Of a stretch of 5,288 bases of DNA, positions 1-5,234 are shown piece by piece. Source of the stretch: an uncultured Collinsella sp. (GTDB lineage Bacteria; Actinomycetota; Coriobacteriia; Coriobacteriales; Coriobacteriaceae); contig CABUCQ010000135.1 of assembly GCA_902490095.1 (NCBI GenBank), forward strand, positions 1 to 5,288. The letters are read 5' to 3'. Position numbers and translations under genes: made by a program. The notes beneath the pieces are model-generated. The model searched no databases. It saw nothing but the letters and a program-made list of their open reading frames with translations, and was not told the DNA's origin. Position 1 is the first letter of the stretch; every line of letters starts with the position of its first letter.

Positions 1-42
1 GAACTGCATCCCATTTCTTGGACTTTGAAATTAAGGTTCGAG
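1..42 (+). mobile_element. Truncated left-end remnant of a second IS150-type (IS3-family) element
   Basis: The first bases, GAACTGCATCCC followed by TTGGAC at 18-23, look like the left terminus of an IS150-type element (pattern TGnACTGnACCC...TTGGAC, as I recall it). The outermost T would lie one base before the window. The fragment shares the subterminal TTAAGG block with the ends of the neighbouring insertion sequence but differs from them in the outer 20 bases, so it is a related and distinct element. It is cut at 42, where the complete IS begins, and no matching body is visible beyond that IS. Identification rests on pattern recognition only. Confidence 0.5.
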
Positions 43-77
43 TGGAGTGGGTATGATGAATTGGACACCTAGTTAAG
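43..77 (+). repeat. Left terminal inverted repeat (IRL) of the IS3-family element
   Basis: The outer 24 bases match the reverse complement of the right end at 20 positions: TGGAGTGGG is identical, and TGGAC is conserved at 62-66. After six unmatched bases both ends also share TTAAG (73-77 here). A TATGAT at 52-57 inside the repeat could be a -10 box for orfA, which starts at 95, but I see no good -35. Confidence 0.8.
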
Positions 78-94
78 AGCGAAAGGTGTTCAAG

Positions 95-394
95 ATGACC
101 CAAAGAAGAAAGCGATACGACAGGCAGTTCAAGGTCTCGGCGGCTAAGGTGGTCCTGTCCGGGGAAATGACGGTCAAAGGCCTATCGGAGGAACTCGGCA
201 TAAAGGATTCGACGCTGAGAAGATGGGCCCGCGAATACGAGGAGATGGGAGACGGCGCGTTCCCCGGAAACGGCTCCCCGAAGATCAACAAGGACTACGA
301 GATCGTGAAGCTCAAGAAGAAGGTCGAGGAGCTCGAGCGCGAGAACGAGATACTAAAAAATTTCCGGGCCTTCTTGAGTCAAGACCATGCGTGA
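95..394 (+). CDS. IS3-family transposase OrfA (helix-turn-helix DNA-binding subunit)
   Basis: This 99-aa protein binds the IS ends and, joined to OrfB by frameshifting, directs the transposase to them. The N-terminus is basic (MTQRRKRYDRQFK). Residues about 25-47 form a helix-turn-helix (SEELGIKDSTLRRW), and residues about 69-88 form a leucine-zipper-like coiled coil (LKKKVEELERENEIL) of the kind used for OrfA multimerisation. I chose the ATG at 95 because AAAGGTG lies 6-8 bases upstream. An in-frame GTG at 86 would start inside that ribosome binding site. The reading frame ends at TGA 392-394, after an A6 run at 355-360 where ribosomes can slip into orfB. The length is normal for the family. 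Confidence 0.9.
   Translation: MTQRRKRYDRQFKVSAAKVVLSGEMTVKGLSEELGIKDSTLRRWAREYEEMGDGAFPGNGSPKINKDYEIVKLKKKVEELERENEILKNFRAFLSQDHA
355..384 (+). promoter_or_regulatory. Programmed -1 frameshift site joining orfA to orfB
   Basis: In the orfA frame the codons read CTA AAA AAT, so A_AAA_AAT at 355-361 fits the X_XXX_XXZ slippery pattern. Slipping back one base gives AAA AAA and enters the orfB frame, which is open from 223. A short stem-loop follows 11 bases later: TCTTG (372-376) pairs with CAAGA (380-384) around a 3-base loop. A second hairpin pairs TGAGG (392-396) with CCTCA (405-409) across the orfA stop. The fusion product OrfAB would be about 387 aa. IS3-family elements are known to use this mechanism. 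Use of this particular site is inferred. Confidence 0.7.
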
Positions 395-1257
395 GGTTCG
401 AGTTCCTCAAAGAGCATAGGGGCGAGATCGGCCCCATCAAGAAGGCATGCGGGCTGATGAAAGTCTCGAAATCCGGTTTCTACGAGTATCTCGGCCGGAA
501 GAAGTCCGACGCCCAGATAGAGCGGGAGGCGATCGAAGGTTTCGTCGCCGAGGCCTTCGAGCGGCACAAGGGCCGTTACGGCTACCGGCGCATCAACCGC
601 GAACTGCGAAAAAGCGGCATCGTCGTGAGCGAGAAGCGCGTGCTCCGCATCATGCAGAAGCTCGGACTTGCCGGAAAGGGCGCGACCCGAAAACACCACA
701 TCCAGAAGAAGGTCGAGCCGGGAGACCCTCGGTTGAACCTGGTAGAGCGCGCTTTCACCGTGGGCGAGCGCAACAGGCTTTGGGTGGGCGACATCACCTA
801 CATACCCACAAGAGAAGGGTGGCTCTATCTCGCAGCCGTGATAGACGCCTTCTCCCGCAAGGTCGTGGGCTGGTCGATGTCCGAGCGCATCACCGAGAAG
901 GTCGCGATCGACGCGATGGAGCAGGCGGTCGGCAGGGAGGGTCCGCCAGATGACGGCAGCCTCGTCTTCCATGACGATCAGGGCGCGCAGTACACCTCCC
1001 GTTCCTTCCAGCGGTGTCTGGACTCGCATGGCATAGTCCAGTCGGTATCAAGGCCCGGCACGCCGCTGGACAACGCGGTGGCCGAGTCGTTCTTCAAGAC
1101 GCTGAAAAGGGAATTGGTGAAAGGGAGGAGCTATGGGACGAGGGACGAGGCCAAGCAGGACATCTTCAAGTACATAGAGCTCTATTACAATAGGGTGCGC
1201 ATGCATTCCACCCTGGGCTACATGTCTCCAGTGGAATACGAGCGGCAATACGCTTGA
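391..1257 (+). CDS. IS3-family transposase OrfB (DDE integrase-fold catalytic part)
   Basis: This is the catalytic half of the transposase, normally made as OrfAB by -1 frameshifting. Counted from the GTG at 391 it is 288 aa, typical for OrfB. The N-terminal part has the HTH_21-like block, with GRYGYRRI around residues 64-71. The rve integrase core carries the acidic triad: D134 in WVGDITYI (codon at 790), D196 in HDDQGAQYT (976) and E232 in DNAVAESF (1084). The spacing from D196 to E232 is exactly 35 residues, the D(35)E signature. The C-terminus has the usual YYNRVRMHSTLGYMSP block. The GTG overlaps the orfA stop as GTGA and lacks a clear ribosome binding site, so free OrfB initiation is uncertain. 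The frame is open upstream to 223, which serves the fusion. I see no frameshift or internal stop. Confidence 0.92.
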   Translation: MRFEFLKEHRGEIGPIKKACGLMKVSKSGFYEYLGRKKSDAQIEREAIEGFVAEAFERHKGRYGYRRINRELRKSGIVVSEKRVLRIMQKLGLAGKGATRKHHIQKKVEPGDPRLNLVERAFTVGERNRLWVGDITYIPTREGWLYLAAVIDAFSRKVVGWSMSERITEKVAIDAMEQAVGREGPPDDGSLVFHDDQGAQYTSRSFQRCLDSHGIVQSVSRPGTPLDNAVAESFFKTLKRELVKGRSYGTRDEAKQDIFKYIELYYNRVRMHSTLGYMSPVEYERQYA

Positions 1258-1262
1258 GGATC

Positions 1263-1297
1263 CTTAAAAGAAAGTCCAGTTTATCCTTCCCACTCCA
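1263..1297 (-). repeat. Right terminal inverted repeat (IRR) of the IS3-family element
   Basis: Read from the right edge inward on the minus strand it starts TGGAGTGGGAAGG, carries TGGAC at the same distance as the left end, and has TTAAGG six bases further in. It begins six bases after the orfB stop. The outer edge at 1297 is set by the end of homology with the left repeat. No transcription terminator lies between orfB and this edge. Confidence 0.8.
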
Positions 1298-1499
1298 ATG
1301 GATACGCCTAGGCACGGTTCAAGAAATCGTCCGCGCCCCCTATCTGACCCTATTTCACCGCAACTTAGAGAGCGTAAGGTATAACGCTTCACCCCAAATT
1401 AAATTGATTCGTTGAATAGACACATTACAAATTTTTAGACTTCGTTTAATCCACAAGTGGGTATTATCACACAGTAAGCACACGTGAAAGGATATACCC
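1298..1499. other. Intergenic leader between the IS and the radical SAM gene
   Basis: This 202-bp stretch is clearly more AT-rich than its neighbours, especially after about 1390. It contains no convincing gene. Small signals include an imperfect inverted repeat at 1371-1388 (AGCGT, 8-base loop, ACGCT) and a second at 1447-1466 (TAATCCAC, AA, GTGG, GT, ATTA) that overlaps a -10-like TATTAT at 1462-1467. A weak promoter alternative is TTGATT (1404-1409) with TACAAA (1426-1431), 16 bases apart. None has both a strong -35 and a strong -10, so the start site of the downstream gene is unknown. The ribosome binding site GAAAGGA at 1486-1492 belongs to the gene at 1500. Confidence 0.5.
1447..1467 (+). 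promoter_or_regulatory. Possible -10 box and operator-like palindrome before the radical SAM gene
   Basis: TATTAT at 1462-1467 matches the -10 consensus at five of six positions and lies 32 bases before the start codon, giving a short leader. It sits in the right arm of an interrupted palindrome: TAATCCAC at 1447-1454 against GTGG at 1457-1460 and ATTA at 1463-1466, with a 2-base bulge. No good -35 is placed 16-18 bases upstream (ACTTCG at 17). An activator or repressor could act here, but the case is weak. Confidence 0.3.
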
Positions 1500-2933
1500 A
1501 TGTCGCTTACACAGTCAGCAGAGCGTGCAGCGCTCAACAAGCTCATCGATTATCTCGACGACAACCCGCAAGAAAACATCGACAAAATCATGGACCTCGT
1601 GAACAAGCTGGTCCCCAATCGCGTATTTCCCGTACAGCGCGAGGCATTCACCAATGTCATCAAGAGCCGCGGCAATTGGTATGACCTAATCATGCGTGTG
1701 TTCAGCCTTAATCCCCAGATGCGAACCAAACTGCTTAAGACCCTCATTGTCGACGCCAACCTGCTTGCTTGGCCAGAGCAGGAAAAGAACCGCGAAAAGT
1801 ACCAGTGCAACGTTCCGTGGGCCATCCTGCTCGATCCCACGAGCGCCTGCAACCTGCATTGCACGGGCTGCTGGGCCGCCGAGTACGGCTACAAGCAGAA
1901 TCTCTCGTTCGAAGACATCGACTCTATCGTTACGCAGGGCAAAGAGCTCGGTACGCATATCTACATCTATACCGGCGGCGAGCCGCTCGTCCGCAAGCAC
2001 GACCTGATCAGAATTTGCGAAAAACATCAGGACTGCGTGTTTCTCTGCTTTACCAACTCCACGCTGATCGACGAGTCCTTCTGCGACGATATGATTCGCG
2101 TAGGTAATTTTGTCCCCGCCATCAGCGCCGAGGGCAATGAGCACACCACCGACGCCCGTCGCGGCGAGGGTACCTACGCAAAGATCGAGCACGCCATGAA
2201 ACTCCTGCGCGAGCGCGACTTACCATTTGGTATCTCCACCTGTTGGACCAGCGCCAATGCCGATACGGTTGCTACCGAGGAGAACATGGACTGGATGATC
2301 GACGAGGGAGCACTCTTCTGCTGGTACTTCCACTTTATGCCGGTTGGCCGCAATGCAACCTCCGAGCTCATGCCCACGCCCGAGCAGCGCGAGCACATGT
2401 ATCACTTTATCCGCGAAATGCGTGAGAAGAAGCCGCTGTTTACGCTCGACTTCCAAAACGACGGCGAGTTTGTAGGCGGATGTATCGCCGGCGGCCGCCG
2501 CTACCTGCACATCAACGCCGCCGGAGACGTGGAGCCGTGCGTGTTCATCCACTACTCAAACGCCAACATCCACGATGTGAGCTTACTCGACGCGCTGCGC
2601 TCTCCCCTCTTTATGAAGTACTACGAGAACATGCCGTTCAACGACAACTACCTCAAGCCATGCCCCATGCTCGAGAATCCCGACGTGCTGCCCAAACTGA
2701 TCGCCGAGAGTGGCGCAATGAGCACCGACCTAATCGAGAAGGAGTCACCCGAGCAACTGCGCGAAAAGACCCAGGCTGCCGCCGAGGCATGGTCACCTGT
2801 CGCCGACCGCATCTGGAACGACTCCGAAGATCCGTTATACGCCAAGCGTCACGAGGACAAGTCGCAGGGCATGGCCGATAGCGACATGCACAAGTTCGAA
2901 AAACAGGGCCGCACACTCAAAAACGGCGATTAA
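1500..2933 (+). CDS. Radical SAM protein with SPASM/twitch-like C-terminal region, substrate unknown
   Basis: This 477-aa cytosolic enzyme should cleave S-adenosylmethionine with a [4Fe-4S] cluster to start radical chemistry. What shows this is the cluster motif C117-x3-C121-x2-C124 (CNLHCTGC), followed by the SAM-binding GGEP motif at 159-162 (YTGGEPLV) and the alternating strand/helix pattern of a partial TIM barrel to about residue 300. Three later cysteines, C328 (GGC), C347 (EPC) and C388 (KPC), within the stretch about 325-395, resemble a reduced SPASM/twitch region for an auxiliary iron-sulfur cluster. An N-terminal helical extension of about 100 residues and a charged C-terminal tail of about 75 residues flank the core. 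The ATG at 1500 has GAAAGGA seven bases upstream. The gene stands alone: no precursor peptide, partner enzyme or transporter adjoins it on the same strand. Function could be peptide, lipid or cofactor modification. I do not recognise a characterised orthologue. Confidence 0.9.
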   Translation: MSLTQSAERAALNKLIDYLDDNPQENIDKIMDLVNKLVPNRVFPVQREAFTNVIKSRGNWYDLIMRVFSLNPQMRTKLLKTLIVDANLLAWPEQEKNREKYQCNVPWAILLDPTSACNLHCTGCWAAEYGYKQNLSFEDIDSIVTQGKELGTHIYIYTGGEPLVRKHDLIRICEKHQDCVFLCFTNSTLIDESFCDDMIRVGNFVPAISAEGNEHTTDARRGEGTYAKIEHAMKLLRERDLPFGISTCWTSANADTVATEENMDWMIDEGALFCWYFHFMPVGRNATSELMPTPEQREHMYHFIREMREKKPLFTLDFQNDGEFVGGCIAGGRRYLHINAAGDVEPCVFIHYSNANIHDVSLLDALRSPLFMKYYENMPFNDNYLKPCPMLENPDVLPKLIAESGAMSTDLIEKESPEQLREKTQAAAEAWSPVADRIWNDSEDPLYAKRHEDKSQGMADSDMHKFEKQGRTLKNGD

Positions 2934-2966
2934 TTCTGCCCTACATGACAAACGCTCAGAAATGAA

Positions 2967-3005
2967 GCGGAGCAGTCTCGAGGCTCATCTTCGAGGCTGC
3001 TCCGC
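2967..3005. terminator. Bidirectional hairpin terminator between convergent genes
   Basis: GCGGAGCAGTCTCGA (2967-2981) pairs with TCGAGGCTGCTCCGC (2991-3005) over 15 bp, with one G-U wobble in RNA and a 9-base loop. It lies 33 bases after the radical SAM stop and 43 bases after the tetR stop on the other strand, where a shared terminator is expected. Neither side has a perfect U-run. The minus-strand side (TTCATTTCTG) is the more U-rich, and the plus-strand side reaches TTTT only at 3022-3025. It may act partly as an mRNA-stabilising 3' end. Confidence 0.75.
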
Positions 3006-3048
3006 CTTACCATCAAAACAGTTTTACTAAGTTGTTGAATTATCGATG

Positions 3049-3660
3049 CTATTCGAAGCGAGATTCCAGACTCGACAGGCCGTTGAGCGTGAGGTCGTTG
3101 GCGACCTCAGAGACGCGCTCGATAGGAACCGAGCCGTCAGACAGCGCCCACGTGCGATAGATACCGATAATACCCGACAGCAAAAACGCCAGATAGTAGT
3201 CGAACATCTCGTCCTTGAGACCTTGGGGCAGCAGATCGCGCTCGGCAATCTCGTGCTCGAGCGGCGCACGAAGACGAGCCATAAAATCATCGAGCGGAAT
3301 GTTCTCGATCAGCTGACGATTGAGCACCAAGTTGTTGCACAGTGCCTCGTTAACGGTTTTAAAGAAGGTCGCCGCCGCGCCAAGAGCGCGCTCATTGGTG
3401 TCGCCGTCCATTGAAGCAAGCGTTTTCTCGACCGAGTCGACAATCATCTCCACCACATCGACGGCAATGGCATCAAGCAGGCCGTCAACCGTACCAAAGT
3501 GAACGTAGAAGGTCTTGCGGTCGACATTGGCCTCGCGCGCGATGGCACTCACCGTAATGTCTGCCAGCGGCTTTTCCATGAGCAGGCGCTCGAAAGCCGA
3601 AAGGATGGCATTACGGCTGCGAACGATGCGACGATCAAGACGCGGTTTGCTGGTTGCCAT
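3049..3660 (-). CDS. TetR/AcrR-family transcriptional regulator
   Basis: This 203-aa DNA-binding protein is predicted to act as a homodimer and to release or change DNA binding on sensing a small ligand. Residues about 13-60 are a TetR_N domain: a first helix (RNAILSAFERLLMEKPLADI) and then the recognition helix-turn-helix VSAIAREANVDRKTFYVHF (about 37-55), which is close to the family consensus. The remaining 140 residues are helical and would hold the ligand pocket and dimer interface; no specific subfamily can be assigned. I chose the ATG at 3660 because AAGGGA (3668-3673) lies seven bases upstream. An upstream in-frame ATG at 3687 lacks a binding site. It follows the YbhN-like gene on the same strand after a 116-bp gap and converges with the radical SAM gene. 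Its targets are not shown, but an upstream palindrome suggests autoregulation. Confidence 0.9.
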   Translation of the reverse strand: MATSKPRLDRRIVRSRNAILSAFERLLMEKPLADITVSAIAREANVDRKTFYVHFGTVDGLLDAIAVDVVEMIVDSVEKTLASMDGDTNERALGAAATFFKTVNEALCNNLVLNRQLIENIPLDDFMARLRAPLEHEIAERDLLPQGLKDEMFDYYLAFLLSGIIGIYRTWALSDGSVPIERVSEVANDLTLNGLSSLESRFE

Positions 3661-3703
3661 GGGCGTGTCCCTTCGATATGCGAGCATTCATCAACAGATG
3701 AGA

Positions 3704-3727
3704 GATAATCTACGTAAGAGGATTATC
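3704..3727. promoter_or_regulatory. Operator-like inverted repeat upstream of the TetR gene
   Basis: GATAATC at 3704-3710 is the exact reverse complement of GATTATC at 3721-3727, with 10 bases between that include TACGTA. The 24-bp palindrome ends 43 bases before the tetR start codon, where TetR-family repressors commonly bind their own promoter. GATTAT on the minus strand could double as a -10 box. Binding by this regulator is inferred from position and symmetry only. Confidence 0.45.
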
Positions 3728-3776
3728 CCCCATACGGCACAAATATGCCCCGCATCATGAAGAACGCACGACTGCC

Positions 3777-5084
3777 CTACTGCGACTTAGGGTGCTTCTT
3801 CTTATTGAGTGCCGACGGAGATACGCGAATACCATCGCCTGTCTGGCGCACATAGGCTTTATGAGCCGGCTTAGCGGTCCCAGAAGCCTTCTGAGCGCGC
3901 TTCTTGGGATCAACGGTAACAGCATTCGTGGGGTGCGGCATAGTGGGCGCAGAGGGCGTCTGAGGCGTGCGGCCGAGCTTGCGCATCACACGATCCCAGC
4001 GCGCATGGATGCTCTCGTTGTGGGCGCTCTTAAGTCCCAGCAGGGGCGCAGCCAAAATGGTCGGCGCAATAAACGTAATGAGGCGCCACAGCAGATAGCC
4101 GGCGGTCGAAGCCGACCCAAAGAAATGACCCAAGAACAATGCAAAGCCGCCCTCAGCGCCACCAGTTCCACCGGGCAAGGGAACCGCAGAGCTTAACAGC
4201 TGGACAAAGGCGCTCGCGGCCATGACCGAGAAAAAGTCGACCTCGTGGTGGCCAAAGGCAAGCATCAGGAAATACGGCACCAGATAGAAAAACGCGAGTT
4301 GCAGCATGGTGATGACCACCGTGAGCAGCATGGAAGAAAAATGTCCGGCTGAAAGCTTGAACTTCTCGGAGAAGGAGTAGATCTCGCCATCGACAAACGT
4401 GCGCCAACTCTCGATCTTAGTGGCCGAGACACCAATGCGCTCGAGCCAATTGATGATGCAATGGGCGACGCGTGTGACGGTCTTAGGCATGAGCGCGACG
4501 GCGAAGATGCCCAGCAAGATGCAGCAGTGTCCACCAAAGCTAAAGACGCACAGCAGCGTCATGTCGCCGTAGCGTTCGGCAAAAAACGGCATACGGGCGA
4601 GCAGCAGGATAGCGCCCCAGGCGACCAGGCCAAACTGGTACACGATAAAACGCGTGAATTGCGTGGCGCCGGCCTCGCCCACGTTTTGGCCGGCCTTGGT
4701 CAGGCGATAGATCTGAGCCGGGGTGGAGCCCATCATCATGGGCGTCAGGTTGCCAAAGAAGATGCCACTCGCCTCGACCGAGATCAGGTCGCGGATGCCG
4801 ACGGGCGAATTGGGATCGAGCCAGACGGCGATCGCATAGGCCACAATGCCAAAGAACAGGTACATGAACATGCAAAGACACGCGACAACGAGCCATGACG
4901 CCTGGACGCTCGACATAGCGGCCCAGAACTGCCCCATCTGCCCGGTTACCACCAGATAGACGATATAACCCACCAGCACGACGCCGATAAAGATGGCGCC
5001 GCGGCGTGCGCTCTTATTGTCATCTCCGCCCGAGGCCTCAACCTCGACCTGGGGCTTAGACGTATGCTGAGAGGACTCCGTCAT
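3777..5084 (-). CDS. Lysylphosphatidylglycerol synthase TM / YbhN (UPF0104) family membrane protein
   Basis: This 435-aa polytopic inner-membrane protein resembles the flippase-like membrane domain of MprF (PF03706/AglD_N type). Hydrophobic segments lie at about 30-48, 63-89, 103-120, 142-163, 175-199, 248-278, 283-303, 312-323 and 328-351. The family hallmark PLPGGTGGAEGG is at 302-313, and a second conserved-looking block, GNLTPMMMGSTPAQ, is at 111-124. It lacks the soluble aminoacyl-transferase domain of full MprF, so it is not expected to make lysyl-PG; stand-alone members are thought to act in lipid or polyprenyl-linked transport. The last 80 residues are hydrophilic, proline-rich and basic, ending NKKKHPKSQ, presumably cytoplasmic. 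The start at 5084 is set by AGAAGGAGT (5088-5096); the frame runs open to 5150 without another good start. tetR follows on the same strand after 116 bp with no clear terminator, so co-transcription is possible. Confidence 0.88.
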   Translation of the reverse strand: MTESSQHTSKPQVEVEASGGDDNKSARRGAIFIGVVLVGYIVYLVVTGQMGQFWAAMSSVQASWLVVACLCMFMYLFFGIVAYAIAVWLDPNSPVGIRDLISVEASGIFFGNLTPMMMGSTPAQIYRLTKAGQNVGEAGATQFTRFIVYQFGLVAWGAILLLARMPFFAERYGDMTLLCVFSFGGHCCILLGIFAVALMPKTVTRVAHCIINWLERIGVSATKIESWRTFVDGEIYSFSEKFKLSAGHFSSMLLTVVITMLQLAFFYLVPYFLMLAFGHHEVDFFSVMAASAFVQLLSSAVPLPGGTGGAEGGFALFLGHFFGSASTAGYLLWRLITFIAPTILAAPLLGLKSAHNESIHARWDRVMRKLGRTPQTPSAPTMPHPTNAVTVDPKKRAQKASGTAKPAHKAYVRQTGDGIRVSPSALNKKKHPKSQ

Positions 5085-5105
5085 GAGACTCCTTCTAACA
5101 GTCAA

Positions 5106-5146
5106 AATATCTTGGATATTGTACCCGTAAGGGCCATAGGCAGAAC
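5106..5146 (-). promoter_or_regulatory. Candidate promoter and overlapping palindrome for the YbhN-like gene
   Basis: On the minus strand TACAAT (5123-5118) matches five of six -10 positions and lies 33 bases before the start codon. The hexamer 17 bases farther upstream is GTTCTG (5146-5141), a poor -35. An inverted repeat, AATATC (5106-5111), TTG, GATATT (5115-5120), overlaps the end of the -10 box and the expected start site, a position typical for repressor operators. Its sequence differs from the palindrome in front of tetR. Confidence 0.45.
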
Positions 5147-5192
5147 GCAAAGCTCTGGTTCAAACGGGAATTGCAGACGGTTGTTTGAAAAT

Positions 5193-5223
5193 AAAAAACC
5201 CGGCCTTCCATAGGAAGTCCGGG
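5193..5223 (-). terminator. Intrinsic terminator of the tRNA-Glu gene
   Basis: On the minus strand CCCGGACTTCC pairs with GGAAGGCCGGG (5223-5199): an 11-bp stem with one A-G mismatch and a 3-base loop, followed at once by TTTTTT (5198-5193) and a further T-rich tract. It starts 11 bases after the tRNA 3' end and separates the tRNA transcript from the YbhN-like gene. Confidence 0.9.
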
Positions 5224-5234
5224 TATCAGATGCG

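Larger units (their letters stand above)
43..1297 (+). mobile_element. Complete IS3-family insertion sequence, 1255 bp
   Basis: The element is bounded by imperfect inverted repeats beginning TGGAGTGGG at both ends. It carries the two-gene layout of the IS3 family: orfA (helix-turn-helix plus coiled coil) and orfB (DDE transposase) in the -1 frame, joined by a slippery A run. Both reading frames are intact and the catalytic triad is present, so the element may still be active. Its size matches the usual 1.2-1.5 kb of the family. Flanking trinucleotides are GAG on the left and ATG on the right, so there is no 3-4 bp target duplication. The left neighbour is a fragment of another IS, which suggests insertion into or beside an older element followed by deletion. 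The exact subgroup (IS3, IS150 or other) is not settled. Confidence 0.9.

Noticed and set aside
379..1029. 216-aa open frame on the minus strand inside orfB
   Set aside because: It lies wholly opposite the DDE transposase gene, has no ribosome binding site or recognisable motifs, and is explained by the GC-rich codon bias of orfB.
1298..1384. 28-codon ORF beginning with ATG exactly at the right edge of the IS, considered as a gene remnant or a precursor peptide for the radical SAM enzyme
   Set aside because: It has no ribosome binding site (the upstream bases are the IS end), no cysteine or leader/core features, and the frame is open only from 1268. The start at the junction is most likely chance.
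1686..2192. 168-aa minus-strand open frame under the radical SAM gene
   Set aside because: It is the antisense shadow of a gene with conserved catalytic motifs, with no start signal or domain of its own.
3015..3025. AAAACAGTTTT palindrome near the end of tetR
   Set aside because: It is very short, AT-only apart from the centre, and expected by chance in an intergenic stretch.
3046..3414. 122-aa plus-strand open frame opposite tetR
   Set aside because: It mirrors the TetR coding sequence, which has an intact HTH and a good ribosome binding site; the plus-strand frame has neither.
3661..3776. Terminator for the YbhN-like gene in the gap before tetR
   Set aside because: Only a 4-bp GGCA/TGCC stem is visible and no U-run follows; read-through into tetR cannot be excluded.
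4461..4898. 145-aa plus-strand open frame opposite the YbhN-like gene
   Set aside because: It has charged low-complexity composition typical of the antisense of a membrane protein gene, and no ribosome binding site.
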